64,000 nt of DNA, taken from contig JADNRV010000237.1 in assembly GCA_015499995.1 (NCBI GenBank), positions 1-64,000 on the forward strand, written 5' to 3'. The notes beneath the pieces were generated by a model. The model ran no database searches, was not told where the DNA came from, and saw nothing but the letters and a program-made list of their open reading frames with translations. This document shows positions 10,513-21,175 of this stretch, in pieces. Every line of letters starts with the position of its first letter. Positions within the stretch are counted from its first letter, which is position 1. The DNA is from Flammula alnicola. Lineage: Eukaryota > Basidiomycota > Agaricomycetes > Agaricales > Strophariaceae. Position numbers and translations under genes: made by a program.

Positions 10513-11883
10513 TCATGTCGATTCTCTAGCCTCAGTCGGATGGATAGATGCGACAGATATCTGGGAGGTTTCGAACATCTCGATGTGGGTCGTGAATGCA
10601 ATATCCGTGCCCGTGGATCCTGAACCAGAATATCTGTTCGATAACATCTCGAGAGGAATTTTGTGCATGTTCATTATCAGGCGGCAGGTCTGCGATGTAA
10701 ATGAGGTCAGCGCCAGAGAAATCAGGGCAAAACAGGGAAAAAATACTGCGGTTGACATGAGAGCGATTGGCCAGCTGTGGATACGATAGATAGTTTCGTC
10801 ATCGTTACTCGAGTATGGGAATAAGCAAAGGAACGTACACGAAGACGATGTGGAACTTTGCCACATGTGTAAACAGAGAGTAGGGTACATTTACCACCCA
10901 TATGGCTAGTAACAACACATACATAAGTAGGTTTCGAAGTGGATGACGAAACTCACAAGCAAGAAGAACGAACACCCAGGCACCGTCACGGATTACAAGG
11001 TGGACAACAAGCGACTCGCCAAATGCTATTTTTCTTTTCGCGATAGTTAGGAGTAGTAAAATTGTTTGAGTGAACACATCGACGGCCCTGTAAATGCATG
11101 TCCATTAACGGGCTCTTTTCAAAATGCCAAACGAACGCACATGACATATATCACCTCTCGAGGAGTTTCGACAACGTCGCAGGTCTCGCTGAAGGGCAAA
11201 AGATGGACAGTCCGCAAGATAGATATCGCAATCAGCATCATTTGCATAACCAAGAGACTTGTGAAGAACACCGCCATCTTCAAGCTGCAATTGTAGAGGG
11301 CGTACACTGAATGTCCTGGGGTTATTTAATCTGTTGACATTACAAGACCATGATTCTCACCTCTGAGCATAATCACGCTGTCAATGGCGGCTAGAAGGAG
11401 GCTTGCACTGATTATTAATAAAAGAAACCAGCCTACGCATCCATGTCTTGGAACTGGCACGCGGGACAACGGAACGAACACAATATATGTGTTTGCCCTA
11501 GAAGGATTTCGTAGTCAGCACTGGGAGTATTCACCAGTAAAAGGCAGACATTCACCATAGTATAGCAAGGGTAAAATATCGAGCAAACATGTACAGAACT
11601 TTCACCCTGCTCATGGAACCACTATAGCAATGTCACTGACTAAAGGCCAACGAAAAGTTCAACATACGGACCTCCAAATATACCGATATTCATCGCGGCA
11701 TGTAATAACGTACTCCCAAATCAGGAATACAGCAGCAGCCACTATGTACAAACGGCGAGTGGACGGTCAATGGAATGCGTTGGAATCCCGAAATCCACGC
11801 GGATGCTACTCACAACATAAAACGTTCCGTAGAAAGACGTCTTCTTGCAGCCCTCTTCGTGTCAATGCTTGCAACTTGTCCAT
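10513..11883 (-). CDS. DUF6533 membrane protein, copy D (complete)
   Basis: The nine exons are 11883-11814, 11741-11672, 11621-11556, 11497-11361, 11306-11141, 11087-10957, 10905-10839, 10774-10747 and 10689-10513, predicting 303 residues. It is the nearest relative of copy C. The ATG used by copy C is changed to AAG here, so translation should begin at the next Met, three codons in (MDKLQALTRRGLQ). The signature reads IWEYVITCRDEYRYIW, then SMSRVKVLYMFARYFTLA. Exon 2 uses the GTCCGT donor and exon 8 the GTATTT donor, both unusual. No internal stop is seen, so I treat it as functional. Confidence 0.8.
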
Positions 11884-13163
11884 CTGCTCCTTTGAACCCT
11901 CCTCAATTATGTGGATCGAAAGCTTGTAGGTCGCTCAACTTGAACTTTGAAGTCAGAGTAGCCGGTATCTTGAAGGTGACTCGGTTGTTGGTGAATCGTT
12001 CAGCCTTTGGATGGCAGTTCCTGCGTTCGATTCGAGACCGCCAGCGTAAGGCAAGAAGGCAGAGCACCAAGAAACCAAGCTATTTTCCTAAGAGGGTAGC
12101 GATCTTAAAGCGTTCTCGTTCACATGACCAGAAAGAGAAGGTCGATAAGTACAGGCGGGAACCCTTGCAAGTCATCAACGAGGGGTTGGGCGGTACCCAC
12201 GTCCACATGGCTGTCGCAAAGCTGCCCTGAATCGAATACCCACCGCTCTCGTTTCCAGATCAACGAAATACGACACTGTGGCTCCCGGTGGCAGACTCCG
12301 ATAACGACAGTATAGCAGCACACGGCAAAGCCTGAAGACGGCCATGGCCAACGTATCTTCTGATCGGAAATTTCGCGTGCCGCTTACAATGCCTTTGCCT
12401 TATTAGGGTTCGGCAATCAATTTCAATGAACTCCGGCGCTCAGTGTTGGCGGCCGCTCAGTGTATGTAGTTTTAAAACATCCTAATGAAATTTATCGATC
12501 CCTAGGAAGCTAAATTGTACAACAAATTTATGCTTGTGTTTGCATTCCAATGGTCATTGCAATGTTTTATGTAAGTTCATTGTAACTCGCTTCTGATCTT
12601 GGCCGGCCATTTTCGGCATCACAACCCTTGCAAGGCACTTCGGATTTTCCCGACCAATGCTGTCATCAATTGCCACTCCTGTCATTTCCTTCCCCTCTCC
12701 CGCTGCCCAATTGTCCTTATTTATGTAAGTAAATTGCCCATGAACATTCTGGTAACTCGATAAATGACAGCGGTGAGACTCGAGAGCGGAGCAATGGCGA
12801 CAAATGATTGAAGGTGTGCCTAAGCCTACGGAGTTAGGCCTTCAAGCTTCAAAGCTTCAACAAGCTTCAGTCTTCAGGGTCTTGTGGCAGCCACTGGCCT
12901 CTGGTCAGAAGAGCATGATTTGATAAACGTCGAAGGTTGACAGTGATCACAGGTAGATCTAGAGAGACACGGTATCACGGCGGATCAGTCTTTCCTCCCG
13001 CTTCACGTACCCTAGAAGGTCATAGTTGTTGTCTCGGTCAGATAAAGCTAATAGAACAACATGGAACAAAGTAAATAAGAAACGGCTACAATGATATGTA
13101 GTTCCGCTTAAAAGAGATTCACACCATTAGCAAGTCTTACGCGGTCAAATACTATCTGCCAGA
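11884..13163. other. 5' flank of copy D and unique spacer
   Basis: Bases 11884-12250 are the duplicated 5' flank shared with copies B and C, including the word GGTACCCACGTCCAC also found near 8920. Bases 12250-13163 show no gene and no clear repeat apart from a short AAGCTTCAA-type tandem near 12843-12870. Confidence 0.45.
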
Positions 13164-13676
13164 ATGGCATCTTCACAATCGAGCAACACATCGACGCCTA
13201 CTTTATGCCGCGTTGTTACTGCACCAGAGCGTGTTACAATTACCTCCAAATCAGTTTTCCTTGCCGGCAGCATTGACTTGGGGGTGGCGGTCGATTGGCA
13301 ATCCTCTGTCACTGCCTCTTTGTCGCACCTTCCCATCACAATTCTAAACCCACGGCGGCCGGAGTGGAACGATGAATGGAAGCAAGAGATTTCCTTCGCG
13401 CCGTTTCGCGAACAGGTGGACTGGGAGCTAGACATGCAGGAAGCGGCAGATGTGATCGCAATGTATCTGGGACCAGATTCGAAGGCGCCCATTAGTCTGC
13501 TCGAGCTGGGGCTTTTTGCGAGATCGGGAAAGATGATAGTTGCGTGCCCACAGGGATTCTGGAGGAAAGGAAATGTGGATATTGTCTGTGCGCGTTGGGG
13601 AATCGAAGTTGTGGATAGCCTGGAGGCATTGGTGGAAGCAGTGCAAAGGAAATTCAAGGAAATCGGGGTTGAGTAA
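13164..13676 (+). CDS. Nucleoside 2-deoxyribosyltransferase-like protein
   Basis: This intronless frame of 170 residues shows the pattern of the nucleoside 2-deoxyribosyltransferase-like family: FLAGSID at residues 32-38, ILNPRR at 60-65, a WELDMQEAADVI segment, and SKAPISLLELG at 106-116. In this fold a Glu on the segment corresponding to Glu114 is the usual nucleophile that breaks the N-glycosidic bond of (deoxy)nucleosides. Length is close to that of the small stand-alone members. No signal peptide is visible, so it is probably cytosolic. Being the only intronless gene among intron-rich neighbours at this end could hint at old horizontal acquisition, but that is not shown. The actual substrate cannot be read from the sequence. 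Confidence 0.78.
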   Translation: MASSQSSNTSTPTLCRVVTAPERVTITSKSVFLAGSIDLGVAVDWQSSVTASLSHLPITILNPRRPEWNDEWKQEISFAPFREQVDWELDMQEAADVIAMYLGPDSKAPISLLELGLFARSGKMIVACPQGFWRKGNVDIVCARWGIEVVDSLEALVEAVQRKFKEIGVE

Positions 13677-14752
13677 AATTTAGATACTCATCTTGTTGTA
13701 ATGCTTGGAAGTATCAGCCATGGGATAGATACATCTAGGTAGCCAACCATAGTCAGGTTCTTCCGGCGACGGCAAGAATTGTTGTAAATAAATCGCCCAT
13801 CGGTTCCGAGCAAGTTCTAAGACTTCAGAGATTTAGAAGACGACCAGGTTATGCGGTGTTATATAAAAATCGAAGCCAATCGATATGCGAGGAATGCTAG
13901 GGAGAAGGTTCTGGATTCTAATGGAGAGGTTGGACGGTAGACTGTAGGAAGCGTGCGAATAAAGTGGTGTTGAATCGGTTCCAATTTCTGAATCTTTCGC
14001 TTGATGTCGACCTCCTTCCCTCCAAATTCTTGCTTTCAATGTCCTTGAAATTTTTCGAAACCTCGAATTCTTATCAATTCCAGGTCATACCAGTACCTTA
14101 CTGATAGAAAGGACATATTCACATGTCTCTTCGCCCGTCGGCAAACCTCAAGTGCAAAGCTCAGCCGGATGCAATGGAATGTTGACAATACGAATCGCAT
14201 TCTATTCCCAGATTCAAAGGTACAGGAATCCCAGAACAACACCACTAGACGCTGCTTCGACAATCCTCAGGTTTTCCTTAGACTTCTTGGTTTGCCCGAC
14301 TTGCGTCTGGCAATAGTCAAGTCGCAGGACCAGTTTGTGCACGGCTGAACGCACGCCAGCACTCGTGAATTTCTTTGATTCCCTTCTCAGACTTCAAATT
14401 GCACATGGGTAGATTGACACGGTCGCCTTACTTTTCATACAGAATTAGGCCAGGACACAAGCGGTTTCCCCCCCACAGTATTGACAATCCAAGCACTTCG
14501 GTACACTGCTCGAATATCTCGTCAACTTCACTGTCCGTGCACATCCGAGCAACCTCTCAGATTGTATACTGGCAAGAGCTTCTGAGGATCCGCGAATTCG
14601 ACTTGGAAGATGGAGCTGAAACATTTATCGGTATGTAATTCAGCCAATCCCATCTACGAGTATCTCGAAATCTGATGTTTAGTTGGCATTCCTGATAGAC
14701 TTCCATTGACTCATGGCGTACCCACCCGAGGGAAAGACGGACTGTCCTGATC
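13677..14752. other. No gene recognised
   Basis: Only short frames occur. Bases 14375-14752 may include the decayed 5' part of the pseudogene that follows, because an F-box-type upstream exon would be expected there, but nothing alignable is visible. Confidence 0.3.
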
Positions 14753-15800
14753 TTGAGACCGGAAAATATGACTACTGTTGGACAACAGGCCTACGACATA
14801 CCTGGATATAAATCTCCAATATTCTGCGCAATCGGGGGCTATAAAGTCTCAAAGAAATTCCGGGCACCGCTGCATTATCACATGGAGCTTGTGGGAAGAA
14901 AACGGAGAGTGAACTATGATACCCTTCGCGCAGATACTATCACCGACTGCCACCTGATCCAGAAGGGCGTGGTCAAATCCGATTCCGCCTATGCGATGAT
15001 GTTATTCAATTTCCTACAGGGCGCGACTTGGAACACCTGGACGGGACAGCGTAGATTGCGAACATACGATCCAGATCTCACGAGAGCGGCATCGTCATGA
15101 ATAGATTACTCCGATTCCTGCGCGCTGAGCGACGAAGGGCTCCTTGACCCCTCCACCCTGCCCCTCGGTGAAATATTCACGGCTCGGCCCATCCTAACGC
15201 TCAGACCCGAGAAGCTATCGACTGTCAGCCAGAAGATCTTCGACTTGTCAGGTATTTCAGGAGCAAGACTTTCGAATCCCTAAGGACGATCATGCCCTTA
15301 GCAAGCTGGGGAAACAGTCGGGATCCTACTGTCCTTCGCCACTTATCTACGACAATGGATATGAAGGAAAGTAATTAAGCTCAGATTTCCGCATAATGCC
15401 ACAGGATTTCTCTGCTACAATGTAGAACCTGGTCACCCGCTATATCTGGGCAACTCCGATTCCGCAAGTGCGACGGGCTCTCGTCCTTCAGTGACGGGGA
15501 AGATCTGGCTCTCGACACCGGCAGGCCATGGTCCCTCCACCTCTGACGGACGACCGCTACATAGGAGTACGGCATCTTTTATGTCGAGAAGGTCTGGTTG
15601 ACGAAGCGCTTATATCTGATATCCCAATACGAGAGCTACCCCCTGCGGTCTCCTGCAGTTCTGGCCGAGCTTCGCGCATATCTTGAGCTTGAACGCTCGC
15701 CATCCATCCTCGGGCTTCCCTCGGCCATCGGATGCGCAGTCGTCTTTCGGGTATGTATGCGCTGTTGTACTCTGATCTGGGAGAACAATGTTTCGCTTTA
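14753..15800 (+). pseudogene. Decayed relative of the two-domain gene at 38048-39503
   Basis: Pieces of the gene at 38048-39503 occur here in order but in different frames. At 14753: LRPENMTTVGQQAYDI (intact gene: LRPENMAVVEQKVFDI). At about 15190: ILTLRPEKLSTVSQKIFDLS (intact: MTLRPEKLSTVHQEIFDLS). At about 15455: RFRKCDGLSSFSDGEDLA (intact: RFRKCSDSVSFNDGKDLV). At about 15590: EGLVDEALISDI (identical). Stops and frame changes separate the pieces, and the C-terminal RFELSTLPEH part is not seen. It is therefore a degenerate paralog, most likely from duplication. Confidence 0.68.
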
Positions 15801-16053
15801 ACGAAGTATAGATATTAAAGGTATTTAGGATTCAAAATTCTTTTTTTCCTTCTCTTTTTCGGTCAAATACAACTCGTCTGAAATTATTGAATATGAAAAT
15901 CCTGTTCGACGCTCAGCCTTCCACATGACGTCTAAAAGGTAAGGACCATGGCTGTTTCGAAAGCAGTAAATTTCAGTAACTTAAGGCATAACGTTATAAT
16001 GTTTTCCGGGTAAGATATTTAGCTACTTCTGCTATTCACACTGTAAATAAGTT

Positions 16054-17385
16054 CTACTCATCCTTCATGATACAACCTTCAGGGTTCTTGATGATTACAC
16101 CTAAGCCCTCCATCAGCCTCAATCCTTCGTTCAGAATGCGCGAATGAACGCGCAGCTCTCGAACATTTGCCCTATCAAGAAATTGAATAATTTTGAGCGC
16201 CGGATTGCGCGACACCATGCCTTTGAGGATACTCGTAAAGAGCACTCGATTGGTCACCTTGGCTAGGTTGGGTCTCAGAATTCGAATGGCGAGCGTCTTG
16301 ACCTTGGGGGGAAGGGAGGCGACACACAGACTGAGTACATGCCAAGAGTTAAGCAGGAGGTTGACTTGTTCGAGGGCGTGGCATGTTTGCAGAATTTGGT
16401 CGAGTGTCGCTTGCAAACAAGCCGCAGACTGTACATCTCCATCGTGTAGATAGTTGATTTGGATGGTCGTAAGCTTTGGCCCGACGCTCGCAAAGAAACG
16501 GTCACGGCCTATGGAATTGCCTCCAAAATCGACGCAGTAAGTTGCGTAGCGGATGGCAGGCAGATCAATCTGCCATATTTCATGTTCATCACCGATGTTT
16601 GCGATGTCTGGAACGTGGACCATCTTCAATGAGTTTAATTGAATGTGAGAATTGGGACTGATTCGGAAGTTGCCGTTGATCGATTCGAGATAAGGATGGT
16701 TTTCAAGAAATGACGTCCAGGCCTGTGTAGTCGGCTGAGGAGAAATGTACCAGTGGACGAATTTGAGAGTATCGCGACATGTCAGGGATTCCAGTACAGT
16801 TGATGGTAAAAACCTGTCATAGAACTGTCCAGTGATCGAGAAAGTCAAGATACGGAGGTTGGGGAGGCAGGTCATGATATTTGCGAGTGTTGCCATAATA
16901 GCTCCTGGATCATCCGCCGAGTCTCGTACGCTGACATCAAGTCGCTTTGTCCACCATCCAATCGAGTTGACCTGCTTATTTGAGTCCACGGATTTCTGGG
17001 ATCTGATCATCGCATCGCGTAGCGGGGCGAGAACTCTTCCTCTTCCGAGCAAGATATATTCGTAAAGAAAGGGTGATGCAAGAGTATACCACGCCTTGCT
17101 GACCCGCACGAGATACCGTCTGGTAACCTGTATAATTCAAACAACATATGAGGTCTCGAAGCCTCTCGAAAAGTGAGAAATCGCACGCACAAGTGACGTC
17201 CTCAATGCCTGTAGCTGCTCTTGGTTTACACTGCTCGATTTAATTCCGATAGCCAGTGTCATCAATTCGGGTTCGTAGCCTCCCGGGACCCAAATAGCGT
17301 GGTTAATTATTGCTGTCCATATTTCTGGCGGGATTTCAGGGAGACGACCGGGTAGGTTTTTGTGGTAGAATTCTTTAGCTGACAT
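16054..17385 (-). CDS. F-box-type protein
   Basis: Two exons, 17385-17191 and 17127-16054, join in phase 0 to predict 422 residues. The N-terminus GRLPEIPPEIWTAIINHAIW (residues 14-33) resembles the first half of an F-box, and after the intron VTRRYLVRVSKAWYTLASPF supplies the second half. The rest is Leu-rich with spaced hydrophobic repeats (LRILTFSITG, LKMVHVPDI), typical of the large Agaricomycete F-box family whose members recruit substrates to SCF ubiquitin ligases. The start ATG (MSAKEFYHKN) is the first in-frame Met after an upstream stop. Substrate unknown. The F-box is weak, so a general LRR-like protein is the alternative. Confidence 0.68.
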
Positions 17386-17701
17386 TAATTCACATATATA
17401 GGAATTCTTCTGGGCGTCGCAAAACAGGGAGAAGTCGTCGCTGGAGGTGGTTGTCAAACCTCGAGAAACTTTTAGATCTAGAGTAAGTTTGAAGTTTACG
17501 GAGATAGCGGATACTACTGACTATTAATATTATGTAATTAAAGCTCCGCGACCTGTCACGGTCACGAGACTTAGGTGACATTTGCGCGCACCTGATTCCT
17601 GACGAACCGTTCTCATGCTTCCGTTGAACTTGGCTCTTGGTTTGAGAACAAATCGTATAAGAGCTTAAACCCGCAAGAATTTCCCTCGACAGTCGAGTCT
17701 T
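17386..17701. other. Divergent promoter region
   Basis: These 316 bases separate two divergently transcribed genes (the F-box-type gene on the left and the Sae2/CtIP gene on the right), so both promoters should lie here. No specific element is recognised. Confidence 0.4.
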
Positions 17702-20090
17702 ATGGCCTCCGAGAAGGCAACTTACTCAAGGACTTTTCTCCGGGAACGGGACCAAATCGTCAGCGAAAAGCACCAGAGCGAAATAAACGCTCTTAACCAG
17801 AAGCATTTGACCCTCAAGAGGCAGGCTGACGAGATTTCGAAGAACCTGTTCGACTCAAACAACCGTGGTCGGCGATTGGCGGCGCTTTTGGGATACAACG
17901 ACGTGTATGACGCTTTCATCGATATTGAATCGGTTGAGCATGGGATACTCTTCCGGGAGTGCGTCGAGCGCGTTCAGACCGCTGAAGCGCAGCTGTCCAT
18001 AGAGAAGACAGAGGTCGAGATACTCCAAGCAAAGTTGCGGAAATTGGAACAGGCTCACCGAACGCTCGCGGCAGAGAAAAGGTGTGAAATTCGTTTCATT
18101 ATATGCTTCGAGATTAACACGCAGCTCAGAGAACTTGATGCTCGCTATGATGCGCTCAAAGACACAAAAGAACGCGCCGCTGAGCGTTACAAGGTCGACT
18201 ATAAGAAGTGGCGGGCGGTCTCCAAGTGGCTATTCTCTGATGACCCCGATGACGACAACAACTCGGGAGTGACAACAGAAGAGAAGAGGAAGATTAGGCC
18301 CAATCTTCTGCGCAAGAGGCAGAAGATGGTGGAGAGTGGCTTTAACCTTTCGCGATTCGCAGGAGAGCCGGAGAACTCTGAAGGTATGTTCTCCGTTATC
18401 TACGCTCTTACAGAGATTTAAATGTCTCCGTCATTAGATCCACTGACTCCGCGGACTGGTCCTACCCCTCTTGGGCGCATAGAGATGGAATGTGATAAAG
18501 AAAATGAAGGAACACCGATGCCACCACTGAAGAAACGTCGCATTTCCAAAAATACGTCGACAGCACCAACATCAGCATCGCCTCTTCGCAATACCCTATT
18601 AGCATCGGTTACCAACATTGCACCACCATCTTCTTCTCCGACTATCTTCCTTGACACTGCATCGGCAACGAACTCAAGGACGACTGCCACAACCCGCGTC
18701 CCACTGTCTTTCCAACATATTCCGGATACCATTCATATCAACCAGGAACCTTCGTGAGTGAGTCTACCTCTTACTTTTGACGTATGCTGAATAGGTCTTC
18801 AGATCGACACCTAGCCCAGTCCTAAGCAGAACGCTTCGCGATACCCAGGCTAAATCCCCTCTTTCATCGCAGAATATACCCCACTCTTCTGACACAGAGG
18901 ACGATTCTCAAGGTAAGTTTTTAGAAAGACTAGTTCATTCTATATGCTTACACTCGTCCAGCGATCTGGCTTCCCTCAACAACTAAACATTCTGGAAACC
19001 CCGTGGTTTTCAAGGTACCTGCACCCCCACCTAAGGCTGGTCCTAATCGACAGAACGAACAAGTGACGAACACGCCTCATCCAAGCTTACCGTCTCGTCC
19101 ATCCTTCGCGCAAAAACCAGCCGAGCCGGGCCCTTCGAGACGACGTTCCGCTATAGCTGAGCCGATGCGGATTGACGAATCGTCTCCGCACAGACATCCA
19201 CCATCGCGCAAGCCAGATAATACTCGCCGACACGGTACCAACGAGCGATCAACAACAGGGGATGTATCGTCGTCGAGCATCATTGGCCGCACTGAAGGTC
19301 CTTTTTCCTCGATAAAGGGGAAAGAGCGCCATGTTGAGAGTGACGTTACCACGCCCTTGACCAGCAGGAATCAAGGACAAAAGCGACTGGAAGACTATTC
19401 GGCGTTCAAAGGTCATGGACGATACGGCAAAGCCAATGAACCTGCTCAGTATGTTTCTTCTTGTTTACAAAAAAATCCAGCCCTGACTGTCGTTTTAGAC
19501 CTACGATAAACACGCTGTTTGCTATTGACCCCGCCCGAAATGGGGGCCTGAATTACCAATATGACGAGGTTGTCAGGAGAAGGGACGAACGTCGCAAACT
19601 CAACGCCGGAGATTGCGAGTGCTGTCGCGAGGTACGCCCGTTGTTGTGTTTTTCACGTTTCTTTGTGTGAAACTCTCTGTTCCAGTATTACGAAGGCGTT
19701 GGGCCTCTTCCCAGCCGACTCCAACAGCCTCTCTGGCGATCTCCAACCACCTCGCCGGTCAAACCCTGTTCCCGTCACCCGAACGGTCGCACGGAAGATG
19801 ATGGTCGAGGCGCAACAAACACCTTGATGCATCGGCAGCATGATCCACATGGAGCAAGTGGTCCCAGTTCTGGCCGCCGTCAAGCAGAAATCGACTCGCA
19901 CAAGAAAGCTATCTCAAGGCATCGGCACACATGGGCCCGGGCGCCTACGCCGCCTGGTTATTGGAATATCGGGTTCCCGGATACCCAGGAGGTGGGTGAT
20001 ATCAACGAGAAAGCGAAGGAGATGCATAAGAGGAAGAAGGACGAGATCGATCGGGAAGCTGCTGAGGGTGGACGGTACCGAAGAAAGTAA
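17702..20090 (+). CDS. Sae2/Ctp1/CtIP-type DNA end-resection factor
   Basis: Six exons (17702-18383, 18438-18753, 18803-18912, 18962-19448, 19499-19631, 19686-20090) give 710 residues with consistent phases. Residues 1-190 are a charged coiled coil, the region that tetramerises in Sae2/Ctp1/CtIP. The middle is long, disordered and Ser/Pro-rich with basic patches (PPLKKRRISK). The C-terminus carries the family's conserved block: KLNAGDCECC at about 565-574 (Cys571 and Cys574 as a CxxC), the RHR motif at 654-656 and TPPGYWNIGFP at 664-674. These proteins activate the Mre11 nuclease of the MRN complex to start resection at double-strand breaks and to clear hairpins and blocked ends in the nucleus. 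Possible CDK/ATM sites lie in the disordered region. The stretch CEIRFIICFE near residue 130 breaks the coiled coil, but no splice that keeps the frame removes it. Confidence 0.82.
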
Positions 20091-21175
20091 TGTTTGCTTT
20101 GTACTGCGTGCCTACGGGTGTGTTTATCTCTTTTGTGCCTGTTGTTTTTTCGCTTTCGTCGCAATTTTGTTGTTTGGATTCGGTTCATGTCATTAGAAGA
20201 CATATCATTAATTGACTGTCATCTGGGATGTAAGGTCTGTTTCAAGGCGCCTCCATTCTGCGATGTATTCGAGACAGGTTCCAACGACTGGATCCGGAAC
20301 GCCGCTGAACGCCGCGTCAAGCTGAGGCAAGGGACTTGAATTCGTCTGTTTTTCTTCCGTTCCAAAAATAAGTGAGGCTCGTGTGGGTCCATGACCACGA
20401 CGTTGCGCACACTCGTACGTACTATTCATAATCTTGATCTAGGATCTCATGAACGATTTTTGCAGATCATATGGATCTTACTTGGCGTGGTACCGCCACT
20501 TTATGTGAGTGACGCCATGTCAACGGTATTGGACATAGCCGGGTTACCGAGTATCTGTCCGAGGTCGGACTCCGGATTGTTTGTTTCCGGGTCTCGATGC
20601 CTTGAACAGTCATCTCTCTTCATCTCATCCACCTTTCGGGCCTCAGCCCCATTCCACGAACCTGCGGTTTAGAACAAAAAGGAACTTGACTCAGATCGCT
20701 TCAGGTGCTGACTTACCGGGTGCAGCTCTTTGTCAGATCTGTCCAGTGTGGGCTGGTGAAACCATGGAAAAACAATGAAGCGACCGGAAAGGACCCATGC
20801 GTGCGTCTAATGCTAGAGGGACAAATCCACGAATTATCGTTCCCATTCTGTTGTGAATGCTCTTCAAGAGTCTGGCATCCAACCACGATAAAGCTTATCT
20901 TGGCACGCAGTAGATCCAAGGGACATATTGTTAACGGAACAACCACGGTTTTCGGTTCTTCTTCCTTCATTACTCAACTGTTATGACGATAGGCACCCAA
21001 CTCTGGATTCGGCGATCATACTAATGCTATATTGCAATTTTTGTGGAGGATGATACACCATGTTGTTAAGTAGCGCCTTGGCTTACACACCGTCACCGGC
21101 GGCCACACTCCTCCTCTGAGGACACATAAAGCCATCGAGTCCGTTTCGAAATAGGCCACTCCCGTCCTCTTCTCC
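20091..21175. other. No gene recognised
   Basis: This is a spacer of about 1.1 kb between the Sae2/CtIP gene and the MFS transporter. It contains only short unsupported frames; the right end should hold the transporter promoter. Confidence 0.35.

Noticed and set aside
13145..13657. Open frame on the minus strand opposite the deoxyribosyltransferase-like gene
   Set aside because: Antisense shadow; the plus strand carries clear family motifs.
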